NCBI GenBank assembly: GCA_965153355.1
Contig: OZ231126.1
Coordinates: forward strand, 60,512,001 to 60,576,000
Source: Flaccisagitta enflata
Taxonomy: Eukaryota; Chaetognatha; Sagittoidea; Aphragmophora
Direction of reading: 5' to 3'
DNA: 64,000 nt
The notes below the pieces were generated by a model that did no database searches, was not told where the DNA came from, and saw only the letters and a list, made by a program, of their open reading frames with translations. Shown piece by piece: positions 52,812 through 64,000 of this stretch. The translations under genes and the position numbers were made by a program. How positions within the stretch are numbered: the first letter of the stretch is position 1; every line of letters begins with the position of its first letter.

Positions 52812-53658
52812 AGTAAGTGGACAGCGGTACCCGTGCCCTGCTTGAGTAGTATGTGATTTAGGTTGAGAGGGAGCAGGGCAACGATCCCAAAGTGGACGAA
52901 GTCCTATAGAATACAATCGGGGAATCTGTCTGCCCGTCCGTCCATCCCTCTTTCTGCCTTCCCTCTGTCCAAGCTGCCCTGTTATTCCAACTTGAATAAC
53001 ATGGAGAAATGACAAAAGGCAGTATACAGACAACAGCACGCGTGCCCTTCTAAGGTAGTTTGTAGGTTAAATTGAGGGGGAGCAGGCAAGAATCTGAGTC
53101 TCCAGGGCCAGAATTTGGTCTCAGAGACCAATTCTTGGGTCTCAGAGGCAAGGATTTGAGTCTCTGAGGCCAGTATTTGGGTTTCTGAGGCTAGGATTTA
53201 GGTGTTTGAGGCCAGAACCTGGGTCTCAGAGGCCAGAACCTGGGTCTCAGAGGCCAGAATTAGGGTTCCAGAGGTCAAGATCTGGGTCTATAAGTCTAGG
53301 ATGTGGATTTTAGAAGCCAGAATCTAGGTATCAGAAGCCAGAATCTAGGTATAAGAGGCCAAAATGAGACAAGAATCCAGTTTTTCTAGCCAGATTTGGA
53401 CCATTTTGCTTGGATTTGGGCTATTTTGCTTGGATTTGGGCCATACTGTTTGGATTTGGGCTCCAAAGGAGAGACAAAGCCCTGAGAATGGAGCAGGAGG
53501 GGGGGACAGATGGACGGATGGACGGACGGGTGGATGGATGGAGGGACGGACGGATAGAAGGATGGATGGACGGACGGATGGACGGATGGACTGAAGGACG
53601 GATGGACGGACGGATTCCCCCATTCTACAGGATTTTGGTCCCTCCGGGGCCGCTGCCC
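52812..53658 (-). mobile_element. MTE element(s), composite
   Basis: GGACAGCGGTACCCGTGCCC, GAGCAGGGCAACGATCCC, a degenerate hairpin block and a GTCCGTCC tract lead to a second, similar end at about 53025-53085. A 20-bp minisatellite of GAGGCCAGAACCTGGGTCTC-type units follows (53090-53365). After GGATGGACGG units (53500-53610) come TTCTACAGGATTTTGG and GGGGCCGCTGCCC. The order suggests two overlapping or nested copies. Confidence 0.7.
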
Positions 53659-53697
53659 AGAAGAGAACAGAGCTCCTTTAATCTCTTTACCTTTTTT

Positions 53698-54264
53698 GGG
53701 CAGCGGCCCCAAAGGGCCGATGTCTTGTAGGACACAGGGGTGAATTTCCTTACGTCCGTCTGTCCCTCCGTCCGTACGTCCCCCCCCCCCGAGCTTCCCA
53801 AGCCTCTCAGGCCTAAAATCCAGCCTCTCAGGCCTAAAATCCAGCCTCTCAGGCCTCAAATCTGGCCTCTCAGGCCTTAAATCTTGCCTCTCAGGCCTCA
53901 AATCCAGCCTTTCAGGCCTCAAATCCAGCCTCTCAGGTCTCAAATCCCACCTCTCAGGCCTCAAATCCAGCCTCTTGGGCCTCAAATCCAGCCTCTTGGG
54001 CCTTAAACCCAGCCTTTCAGGCCTCAAATTCTCATTGAATAACATAGCAAATTGACAAACAATTGAAAAAAATGCAAAATTCTCGATGAATATCACGGAA
54101 AATTAACCCAAATATGCCCTCTCAGGACGTATGGAAATTCACCCCTGTGTCCTACAGGAATTCGGCCCTTAGGGGCCGCTGCCCTGTTCTCACTCCACTT
54201 TTTCAGCTAATCACTCCAAGCAGGGCATCGGGTACCGCTGACCATGTGCGATCCTTGGATGACT
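53698..54264 (+). mobile_element. MTE element, complete with inverted repeats
   Basis: The left inverted repeat GGGCAGCGGCCCCAAAGGGC (53698 to about 53760) pairs with 54125-54184 (GGACGTATGGAAATTC to GGGGCCGCTGCCC). Between them are about 11 units of CTCAGGCCTCAAATCCAGCC plus a C-run. The tail AGCAGGGCATCGGGTACCGC and TGACCATGTGCGATCCTTGG ends GATGACT. Mirror image in layout of 33993-34535. Confidence 0.92.
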
Positions 54265-54335
54265 TGTTCTTTTTTACAAAAAGAAAGAAAGAAAAAAAAA
54301 ATAACAAACGATAGACATATTAGAAGCGAGAAGAA

Positions 54336-54493
54336 ACAAGGCAAGACAGTCGCGGACGATTTGGCAGGGGCCGTCATGCATTAATCGCTCGGAATTCAAC
54401 AAAATTTGTAACGGACGTACCGATCTACCGACCTACCGACCTACCGACCTACCGACCGACACGGCAAGATGTAGAGTCGCGTGTCCGCGACTA
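54336..54493 (+). mobile_element. HPS element, complete, short subtype
   Basis: ACAAGGCAAGAC (shortened 5' block), CAGTCGCGGACGATTTGGC, CGCTCGGAATTCAAC, an ACCGACCT core, GACACGGCAAGATGTAG and the hairpin AGTCGCGTGTCCGCGACTA. Confidence 0.9.
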
Positions 54494-54507
54494 AAAAGAG
54501 AGGAAAA

Positions 54508-54732
54508 ACAAGACCGTTAAAGGGCAAGAGTCGGGAACGGTTAGGCAGGGGTTGTACTACCAAAAAAAAAACACCCATACTCACACGTACACAACCTAAA
54601 CTGACTTAAAACCCCATACATAAAAAAAGGCAAAAATGACAGTAATTCAAAAATGTTATAATCGTAGGGACGGATGAACGGACGGACGGCCTGACCGACA
54701 CAGCAAAATGTAGGGTCGCGTGTCCGCGACTA
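54508..54732 (+). mobile_element. HPS element, tandem neighbour
   Basis: A decayed 5' end (ACAAGACCGTTAAAGGGC, AGTCGGGAACGG, TTAGGCAGGGGTTG), an inserted A-rich segment and GGACGGATGAACGGACGG. It ends GACACAGCAAAATGTAG plus the hairpin GGTCGCGTGTCCGCGACTA. Same orientation as the copy 15 bp before it. Confidence 0.85.
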
Positions 54733-55383
54733 AAAAGAAACATTTTTTCATCAAATGGAGAGGAGGTAATTTTTATCAGATTCTTTCGCTCGCTCTCGCA
54801 CTCTATCTCACTCCCATAAGCGTTTTCAATCTCAATCTCACAGTCTCGCTCATCTTGATTAACGGCAATGATTGCCCAGTGCTGAACCAGAAAGAATATA
54901 AGAAGTAACAAGGAACAAAACGATTGAGTTTTGAACCGCAGGAGTCTCTAAGTTGGGCTGTCTGTAAAACAGAAGCGAGTGGTGAAGCATTAGAGAAATC
55001 AGAAGCCACTCTTTGAGTGTTTTCAATTCCCGTGATAATAGTCAGAAAATATGCAACCAACCTGGATGAACGGAAAACCGCCAACTGTTCTCATTCTCCT
55101 CCATCATTATTTTCGCGGTCCATGCTTATTTCAGCTCCGTTTTGAAAACATAAATTAATTAACGTTTTAATCTGTGAAGTTGAACTGCGTATAAAAGCAA
55201 AGTTGACAACTTGTTTTTTTTTAAGAATGGCTTCTGATTTCTCTAATGTATCGAGACACGAGAGAGGTGCAATCGCGAAGGAGTGTGGAAGATGTGAAGA
55301 TGAGAGGATGTGGATCATTTAATGGAGAGTGCACATGAACCGAATGTCCACCGCATATCCGGTTGAGATCTTGCCAAAATAAT
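54733..55383. other. Non-coding stretch with a 21-bp inverted pair
   Basis: CATTAGAGAAATCAGAAGCC (54988-55008) recurs inverted at 55228-55248, perfect over 21 bp. The minus-strand frame over 54803-55084 has no firm support. Confidence 0.5.
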
Positions 55384-55561
55384 CTCGCTCCGCAGCGCTC
55401 CGCTTCGCTACGCTCGCTTCGCTCGCTCGCTCCGTTCACGGGCTCGCTCACTCACTTCGCTCACTCCATCGTGGGACGTATGAAACCCTTAAATATGTGT
55501 TCACACTGTTAACGCGTTTCACGGGAGGGAACGCTTTTTGGCGCTCACTAGAAACACGCCC
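55384..55561 (+). mobile_element. GGGCG-terminal element, copy 6, 5'-truncated
   Basis: Begins inside the core (CTCGCTCCGCAGCGCTCCGC) and continues through CTCCATCGTGGGACG, AATATGTGTTCACACTG and CACTAGAAACACGCCC. The GGGCGTTTCTAGTC end is missing. Confidence 0.88.
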
Positions 55562-55647
55562 AAATAGATTTTCTCCACCCACTGTTTATTGATTGACCTT
55601 TATACAACGCAATCATGTGGTCGCCGAGATGTCACCAACCAGCGACC

Positions 55648-55706
55648 CGAGTCACCCGACAGTCACCCGACAGTCACCCGACAGTCACCCGACAGTCACC
55701 CGACAG
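55648..55706. repeat. 11-bp minisatellite CACCCGACAGT
   Basis: Five and a half perfect units. Confidence 0.96.
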
Positions 55707-56537
55707 TGTCGCTTTGATCATGGCAGCCGCCTCTTTGATGCCATCTTTTCTTTATATCTCATCATTAAGAATCTTACTTCTTTGACATTGTCAGAAGGAT
55801 CTTTGATATACAAAAGAAATACATGAGACGTTAAAGATGAAAAAGAGGTTAAGAAAAGGATGTTGGCTTTATAATATTCTTAACTTGTCTCTCCTCTCTG
55901 CTCTCCGCGCGCGACAATCTCCATCCCACGTACAAAAATCATTTACCCAATAACTTATGGTTATCTCACGGCCTAAGATTTGGCATTTGTATGTATGATA
56001 TTATCTATATTCTATATTCCTTCTCTTATGACTCCAAGGTTTTTTTGTCTCCTTTTGATCAGAATGAAGTTGGATTTGATCAATTTTGCTGTTGGTGTGA
56101 TCTGTCAAAACAGAAAAATACACTATTTGATCAGTACAAATATCCCTATTGTGATGAATACACGTATATGTATTTATCTATATATTTGGATACGTCTCAC
56201 GCTACTCTGAGTTTTAATCAAGAACCATACTATAAGTCAACGCAAATTTCATTAATGTTTTTCTTTTCCTCCCGTAACTCCTCTCCTCCTCCCTCCCCAT
56301 TCAAATACATATTTCCGTCTTTTACCTCCTGTGTTATTCCTTTCTTCTTTTTCCTCCTTTCCCCTTTCCTCCACCTTCTTTCTTCCTTCATCTTTTCCCC
56401 CTGCCCGCTAACTCCTCTCTTCCTCTTTCCCTCATCTATTCCACCTTTCTCCTCCTTTCCTTCCTCCTTCCTTCTTCCTTCCTTTCTTCCTTCCTTCCTT
56501 TCTCCTTCCTCACTTCCTCCACTTTTTTCGGAAACAG
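55707..56537. other. Presumed intron with long pyrimidine tract before the acceptor
   Basis: From about 56262 the + strand is CT-rich (CTTCCTCC-type) up to the acceptor at 56536-56537, a much longer pyrimidine tract than splicing needs. No exon seen before it. Confidence 0.55.
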
Positions 56538-56695
56538 GAAGAGGACGCCGCCTCCACTTGCTCGTCAACAACTCGTAAGCTGACATCCGCATCTCAACTG
56601 TCTCTAGTCAACGTTGGAGCTCCCTCAGCACCCTCAGTAACAGGATCAGAGATGGATCGTATATCACTTCACGAAAAGACAATCGAAGACCTCAG
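56538..56695 (+). CDS. Probable exon: linker and start of coiled coil
   Basis: 158 nt between acceptor TTTTTTCGGAAACAG (to 56537) and donor CTCAG|GTAACG (56696). It enters in phase 0 and leaves in phase 2. Counting on from the 35469 exon, it encodes residues 115-166 plus two bases of Arg167. Residues 115-150 are Ser/Thr/Ala-rich and acidic at the start (EEDAASTCSS). From 153 the sequence MDRISLHEKTIEDL begins a heptad pattern (Ile163, Leu166). Only this frame is open through to the next exon in phase. No family recognised; long coiled-coil cytoskeletal or centrosomal proteins would fit, but nothing here proves it. Confidence 0.7.
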
Positions 56696-56714
56696 GTAAC
56701 GGGAAAAGAAGAGG

Positions 56715-57001
56715 AAGTAGAAAAAGAAAAAGAAAAAGAAAATGAAAATGAAAATGAAAATGAAAATGAAAATGAAAATGAAAATGAAAATGAAAATGAA
56801 AATGAAAATGAAAAAGAAAAAGAACATGCAGATGAAAAGGAAGAACAAGAACAAAACAAAAACAAAATAAAAAAACAAGAACAAGAACAAGAACAAGAAC
56901 AAGAACAAGAACAAGAACAAGAAAAAGAACAAGAACATAAACAAGAACAAGAACAAGAACAAGAACAAGAAGAAACAGAAACAGAAACAGAAGAAGGCCA
57001 A
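56715..57001. repeat. (GAAAAT)n and (GAACAA)n hexamers
   Basis: About 12 GAAAAT units (56737-56815), then a block of about 20 GAACAA/AACAAG units with single interruptions. They begin about 20 bp after the exon donor and form an A-rich intronic tract. Confidence 0.96.
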
Positions 57002-57122
57002 TAAGATATGGAAGAATGGAGGAGAAGGAGGTCAAACAAGTGGCCAATCAGAAACAAGGCAAGGACGAATGGAAAAAGGGGGAAACGGAGGAAGAAGTTG
57101 AATTTCACGATTGCCAGATATC

Positions 57123-58034
<912 letters not shown>

Positions 58035-58070
58035 ACACCCGCACCCGCACACACGCACACTCACGTGCAG

Positions 58071-58440
<370 letters not shown>

Positions 58441-58537
58441 GAGAGCGAGAGAAAGAGAGAGAACGAGAGCGAGGGTCTGACAGACGAGGAGAGACAGATG
58501 AGGACCGACAAAGAGACAAAAAGACGGGAAAAAAACG

Positions 58538-58870
<333 letters not shown>

Positions 58871-59449
58871 CGGAGAGGGAAAAGACAGACAGACAGATCG
58901 AATGACAGACAGACATAAAAAAAAACAAACACACCAATTACAAATGAAGATAACTATACAGAGAACAGTTAATGTATGCAGCAGCGATTTCAAGAGACCG
59001 GTCGAGTCTTGCAAACAAAAACACCAACACAGACGGAGATAAAAATTTACGAGTGTGACAAGCAGAAACGACATGTAAACAAACAATTGCCATGGATCAA
59101 AACAAAAGAAATTAAACAATCAGCGAAGCACATAGCAATTCATTCATAGAATTTGTAAAAAAACAAGCTAGTAATGAATAGACAAACAAACCAACAGAAC
59201 ATTTTGTTGGGGTTAAAACCAGGTCATATTTGCATGCTAATGCAATTATGTCTCATGTGTCTGACGGATTTGGTCATAAATATCACGTATGCATTGATGA
59301 ATAGGGCAATTAACATTTTATGTGCCATAGATCATATCCGTCTCAATGAAACTTGGCCAAAAGAATATATCTTGCAGTTCAAGACGCCGTCAATAACCAA
59401 ATTAACCATATTGTCATTCAAGTCAAATACTGCCACATCTTTTTGAAAC
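58871..59449. other. Non-coding, presumed intron
   Basis: AT-rich; no further exon in phase 1 found. Confidence 0.45.
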
Positions 59450-59725
59450 AATCACGCTGATCATGAACAATCACGTCAAATTGATCATCAGATCATGATC
59501 AATCACATCACGCAAATCTCGTCAATGACGTCATGGAGAATCAAGTCGCACCATCCGACAAGAATCAGATCATTCACAATCACGTCACACCAACTGGCTT
59601 AATCACGTCACTTGCAATCACGTCAAACAACAATCATGTCACACAAACTGGCATCAGATCTTGCGCAATCACGTCGCACGTGTTCAATAACGTCACATTT
59701 TGTGATTTCAATCACGCCATCTTGT
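59450..59725. promoter_or_regulatory. Array of AATCACGTCA-type sites
   Basis: At least ten AATCACGTCA/AATCATGTCA/AATAACGTCA words in about 270 bp, including a full TGACGTCA at about 59526. The spacer CACCAACTGGC recurs too, so a decayed tandem repeat is the simplest reading. It nevertheless creates a dense cluster of CRE-type half sites, in the opposite orientation to 28490-28655. A GTTGACGTC triplicate follows at 59840-59866. Confidence 0.4.
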
Positions 59726-59921
59726 TTACATCTTTCGGGGAAATTTCTTTTACGAACCGCATTTTTAAACGATTTGAAAAGAAAAATGCGGATTGGAATT
59801 GCCGCAGCGCCGCGTTTCCGGTGGCGTCGGCTTTTGTCGTCGTTGACGTCGTTGACGTCGTTGACGACCACTTCATATTCAAATCAGATCCTAATCAAAC
59901 CTCAACCGCGAGCAAAAAAAA

Positions 59922-60142
59922 AAATCACGTGCAGGTGGGCAGTGGCAGAATGGGCAGGGGTAGACTGATCAATAGTCTGGACAGGAATAGCGGTGTATAA
60001 AACATCCCAGTCCCCTATGATCACCGAGAAAGCAATGGGCTACAGAAGGACCAAGTGACGCGATGGGCCTATCAACAGACCGACTAACGGACCGACCAAC
60101 CAACCGACATACCGGGTTATAAGGTCTCGTTAACGCGACTAG
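59922..60142 (+). mobile_element. HPS element, diverged
   Basis: AATCACGTGCAGGTGGGCAG and GGGCAGGGGTAGACTG, an ACCGACTAACGG core, ACCGGGTTATAAGG and a hairpin remnant TCTCGTTAACGCGACTAG. The ACAAGGCCGG end is not recognisable. Confidence 0.7.
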
Positions 60143-60304
60143 AAAAAAAAAGAATCTTGTTTATTTTTATTTTCTTTTTTACAAGTCCCTTTTTACGTCA
60201 TCACTGCCAATCATCCCCAATCAAATCAAAAACGAATTGAATTCTATTTATGGCTCGCTTCCGTTCAAAGATTGCGGAAGCATTAGAGCTTGATTACATG
60301 TGAA

Positions 60305-60360
60305 TGATTGTTTGATTGATTGACTGATTGATTAATTAATTGATTGATTGATTAATTGAC

Positions 60361-60411
<51 letters not shown>

Positions 60412-60412
60412 C
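60305..60412. repeat. (GATT)n
   Basis: About 25 GATT units with AATT and GACT interruptions. Confidence 0.95.
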
Positions 60413-60507
60413 GATTGAGTGACTGATTGAACTTTTGATTTTGCCTAAGCTAAGAACATTAAATCTATACGTCCCATGACCTGAGTGACCTGTCGCGTCG
60501 TACCTAG

Positions 60508-60753
60508 TGATGTGGAAGCGGAAGCGGAAGCGGAAGCGGGTGGAAGCGGCAGTTCCTCACTGGAAGCGGAAGCGGAAGCTGAAGCGGTTTTCAGAATCTT
60601 AGTGGAAGCGGAAGCGGAAGCGGAAGCGGTTTTTAAAATTTTTGTGAAAGCGGAAGCGGATGCGGAAGCGGAAATTAAAAATCCAACGGAAGCGGAAGCG
60701 GAAGCGGAAGCAGATACAGTGGAAGCGGAAGCGCTGAAAGCTTCCGCTTCCAC
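60508..60753 (+). repeat. (GGAAGC)n array, left
   Basis: About 25 GGAAGC units in blocks separated by AT-rich spacers (TTTTCAGAATCTTAG, TTTTTAAAATTTTTG), closed by inverted CTTCCGCTTCCAC at the right. Confidence 0.95.
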
Positions 60754-61020
60754 TTATAAACATTATCAGGCTTGAGCAATTGTATTCTTGTATATTTGGT
60801 TTTCCCAATATATATAACCAATTTTTTCATTTTCATTATATAATACAAATCAATATTAAAAGAAACAGTAAGGAAAAAAATCAAGGGAGAGTCAAAAAAA
60901 AAAAATCAATTAAATGAATAAGCATTCAAGATTCTGAGAACAGAATAAGTAAAAGTGATAAATGAAAAATAAGAAGAAAAACAAGATAAAGAATAAATGA
61001 AAGTGGTTAATAGATAACCA

Positions 61021-61171
61021 ACAAGGCCGGATACACGGCAATCCAGTCGCGGACGGTTTGGCAGGAGCAGTAATGCAAAAACCGATCGCAATTTAAAAAT
61101 GTGACGGACGGACCGACGGACGGACCGACCGACACGGCAAGGTGTAGAGTAGAGTCGCGTGTCCGCGACTA
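61021..61171 (+). mobile_element. HPS element, complete, short subtype
   Basis: ACAAGGCCGGATACACGGCA, CAGTCGCGGACGGTTTGGC, CAAAAACCGATCGCAATTT, GTGACGGACGGACCGACGG, GACACGGCAAGGTGTAG and a hairpin AGTCGCGTGTCCGCGACTA. Very close to 11158-11307; inserted within the 2.3-kb element. Confidence 0.93.
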
Positions 61172-61745
<574 letters not shown>

Positions 61746-61746
<1 letters not shown>

Positions 61747-62085
61747 AGAGAGAGAGAGAAAGACAGACACATACACACACACACAAACAAAAAATAAAAA
61801 AATAAACAAACATAGCTATAACATCTAATAATAGCTATAAGAAAAATAAAGTTTTTTATCAAATCATAAAGATGAAAATATCTATATGCAGCATTTATCC
61901 AATCTAATCTAAAAAATCATTATAACGTATACATCCTTATCAATACTTAGTTTATCAATATTATGTTTGTCTGTTACTTTGCCTGCCTAACAGTCATGCT
62001 CATCTCTTGATTCGCAAAATGGTCATTTTAATAATGATAAATCTAAATTAGACAGTTTGGATAACAAGTTATTTTTAAGTTTTTT
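61746..62085. other. Non-coding, AT-rich stretch
   Basis: Nothing supported. Confidence 0.5.
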
Positions 62086-62322
62086 TAGTCCCGTGCTACG
62101 CGACTCTACACCCCGCTTTGTTGGTCCATCCGTCAGTCCGTCGGTCCGTCTGTCGGTCCGTCTGTCGGTCTGTTCATCGGTCCATCCGTTGGTCCATCAC
62201 ACTTTACTTTTTTTTATTTTCGCGGTCTTTGGCCTCGCTGTTCTTGCCTAAATGATCTGGTGACCTCAATTACAGCCCCTGCCCACCCGCACGCGACTGG
62301 GGTAGCCGTGTATCCGGCCTTG
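62086..62322 (-). mobile_element. HPS element, complete, CCCCGC subtype
   Basis: Hairpin TAGTCCCGTGCTACGCGACT (one mismatch), CTACACCCCGCTTTGTTGG, a GTCC/GTCT core, CACACTTTACTTTTTTTTAT and TTTCGCGGTCTTTGGCCTCG. CCCACCCGCACGCGACTGGG and CGTGTATCCGGCCTTG follow. Confidence 0.92.
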
Positions 62323-62611
62323 TTTATAGTGATTTTGTTTTGTACAAAAAATATAATTGATTGATTCATTAATAGCTAAGAATAAAACATATGGTAGTTT
62401 TTTTTATTTTTACCAACTACATTATTTTTATTTTCATATCATTTTAATATCTATAGTTAAGGGTTTTCATGTATTATAACTATACTTCTCCATTCAAAAA
62501 ATATTTATTTTTCTTACTCAAGATTCTTGTGAATCAAGTATGATTGAAATTTAAGTTCTTTTATGTTATAAGATTAAATAAAATAATATGGGCTTTGTAT
62601 AGTGGATATGG

Positions 62612-62836
62612 TAATGGAAGCGGAAGCGGAAGCGGAAGCGGAAGTGGAAGCGGAAGCGGAAAAAAAATTTGAAATAGAAGCGGAAGCGGAAGCTTTAAAA
62701 AAATTTTAAATGGAAGCGGAAGCGGAAAAAAAAATTTTAATGGAAGCGGAAGCAGAAGCGGAAGCGGAAGCGAAAAAAAATTTTGAAAATGGAAGCGGGA
62801 GCGGAAGCGGTCCAAAAATTAGGCGCTTCCACATCA
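62612..62836 (+). repeat. (GGAAGC)n array, right
   Basis: About 20 GGAAGC units in five blocks separated by AAAAAAATTTTGAAAA-like spacers, closed by GCGCTTCCACATCAC. Confidence 0.95.
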
Positions 62837-63007
62837 CTGGTCGTACCACAGACAAACCGTAACTGCAAGCATTGCCGTTGGAGAAAAAATATTTCAATCA
62901 AAATTTTTAAACGCACCACGACAATTATGATCATCATGGATAATTTTTCGCTCGCGTGAAATTGGCGCAATCACAAAATTTCGTTCACAAAATATGATAG
63001 GAATAAA

Positions 63008-63240
63008 ACGGTATTTAGATTCTTGAGATAAAACATTTTGTTTATTTATGAGGATATCATGTACGATTGACAGAGAGTCACCAAATTTTCTACACTAATC
63101 GATGTGTCATAATTCATGGCATGGACGCAGAATGAAAATTTGGTGACTCTCTGTCAATCGTACATGATATCCTCATAAATAAATGTTTTGTCTCAAGTTA
63201 TCTTCACTGTACGTGCAATTACGATCAGGTATTTAGATTC
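63008..63240. repeat. Foldback with flanking 13-bp direct repeats
   Basis: GGTATTTAGATTC at 63010-63022 and again at 63228-63240. Inside, 63023-63091 (TTGAGATAAAACATTTTG, then GAGGATATCATGTACGATTG and ACAGAGAGTCACCAAATTTT) is repeated inverted at 63134-63200 with only a few differences. The loop is about 43 bp. No coding capacity. Confidence 0.85.
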
Positions 63241-63674
63241 GCTTTACAAGCGCTCAAAAAGTGGTCCAAAATTTGGGATGCATCAATAATGAAAATATAT
63301 TTCATTCAAATCAAATTGCGATAATAACATTTGGGTGTGCTAGATCAAACTCAACCCATCTTGAGAACAGTGTGGTTGAGATAGCATTTTTGGAAAGGGT
63401 CTGCTCTTGTTCAGATGCGTCTCAAATTTTCGACCTCTTATGACGGTGGTCTTTCGAAGGCAACATTTGCGTTTCATCGGGGGCCAAAATTAAAAAATGA
63501 AAATGTGTAAAATTGAATGATTGTACTAAAATAATCATCAAAATAGGTTTCAATAGATATTTTTTTGCATGCTTTGCACTTGACAATGAAAAAGAACCTA
63601 ATAAAGATCAAACTGATGAAGAAAATTTACTGCAAATTACTAAGAATTTCATTTTTGGTCAATGACCAAAGGTT
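63241..63674. other. Non-coding, AT-rich stretch
   Basis: No exon continuing the coiled-coil gene and no element ends. Confidence 0.45.
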
Positions 63675-63830
63675 GGTTGAAATTATAAATTTGCATAGAA
63701 AATAAAAAAATGAAAAAATGAAAAACATAGTTCTCCTTTAAAATCATTCACAGAGAGAACTATGTTTTTGAAAATGCAAAATTTCCCTTCTTTAGAGCGT
63801 AATATAATTTCAACCACAGGCAAGAATAAA
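63675..63830. repeat. Imperfect inverted repeat
   Basis: GGTTGAAATTATAAATTTGC and AAAAACATAGTTCTC on the left pair with GAGAACTATGTTTTTG, ATGCAAAATTT and TAATATAATTTCAACCAC on the right. The loop is about 20 bp. The rest to 64000 is AT-rich with no feature seen. Confidence 0.7.
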
Positions 63831-64000
63831 AAAATGTTAACAAGATTTTACAAAAAACCTTGATTTTCTTGTCTATTTTCAAGTGAATGGCATGGTTAAA
63901 ATTACTTTTGAGGTCAGAATATGATAAGAAGGTACAAATCAAGTGTCTTTAGAGACAATTTGTTTTCTAAAAGTATTCGAGTATCATTATTATCCTGATA

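Noticed and set aside
54803-55084. Minus-strand frame of 93 residues with a possible acceptor inside
   Set aside because: No matching donor in phase and it overlaps the inverted 21-bp pair; evidence too thin.
60445-60775. Ala/Glu and Ser/Ala repeat proteins over GGAAGC arrays
   Set aside because: Hexamer repeats are open in all frames; the same array at 62612 has different frame breaks.

Overview
This window looks like repeat-rich, intron-dominated nuclear DNA of a metazoan, probably an invertebrate; the lineage cannot be fixed from the sequence. The reasons are: no dense ORFs, long perfect dinucleotide arrays, many short non-autonomous transposon copies, and a few short exons with GT-AG borders separated by introns of up to about 20 kb. 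Almost all long open frames in this DNA are translations of microsatellites and are not genes. No rRNA, tRNA, CRISPR array, operon or transposase/reverse-transcriptase gene could be supported.

Protein-coding content is one probable gene on the + strand, unrecognised by family. A Ser/Arg-rich, disordered exon (35469-35810, donor in phase 0) is compatible in phase with an exon at 56538-56695 (phase 0 in, phase 2 out), and that joins in phase to an exon at 58071-58198, where a heptad coiled coil begins. The gene runs off the right edge. Two weaker exon candidates lie at 31856-32149 and 50050-50199.

The rest is a mosaic of mobile-element families. (1) A short element family of about 150-300 bp, here called HPS, has at least 17 two-ended copies over the whole window. 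It starts ACAAGGCCGGATACACGG, carries a subterminal AGTCGCG, a core of GACC/GACGGACC repeats, and ends in a hairpin AGTCGCG-N-CGCGACTA. This is the layout of HINE/Helentron-type non-autonomous elements. (2) A family here called MTE has about 60-95 bp internal inverted repeats around a 20-bp minisatellite and ends in GGTACCGCTGACC (copies at 1, 19645, 26126, 33993, 45768, 52812, 53698). (3) Six copies of a 180-270 bp element have GGGCGTTTCTAGT termini and a CGCTC-rich core. (4) A 3.4-kb foldback (44097-47492) has arms made of about 160-bp tandem units. (5) Single elements with clear ends are a 422-bp hAT-type element (18120-18541, perfect 8-bp target duplication), a probable 2.3-kb hAT-type element (60505-62839), and a 604-bp TA-flanked element with 29-bp perfect inverted repeats (23667-24270). 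(6) Smaller foldbacks lie at 3331-3860, 63008-63240 and 63675-63830.

Between them are microsatellites of every class: (GT)n, (CT)n, (TTG)n, (TTC)n, (GAT)n, (TTTC)n, (AAAAG)n. Minisatellites include an 89-bp tandem array (15590-16520). Two degenerate arrays of TGACGT sites also stand out (28490-28655, 59450-59720). The last visible exon sits between a long (CT)n upstream and a long (GA)n that starts inside its splice donor, so the intron RNA on either side is complementary.
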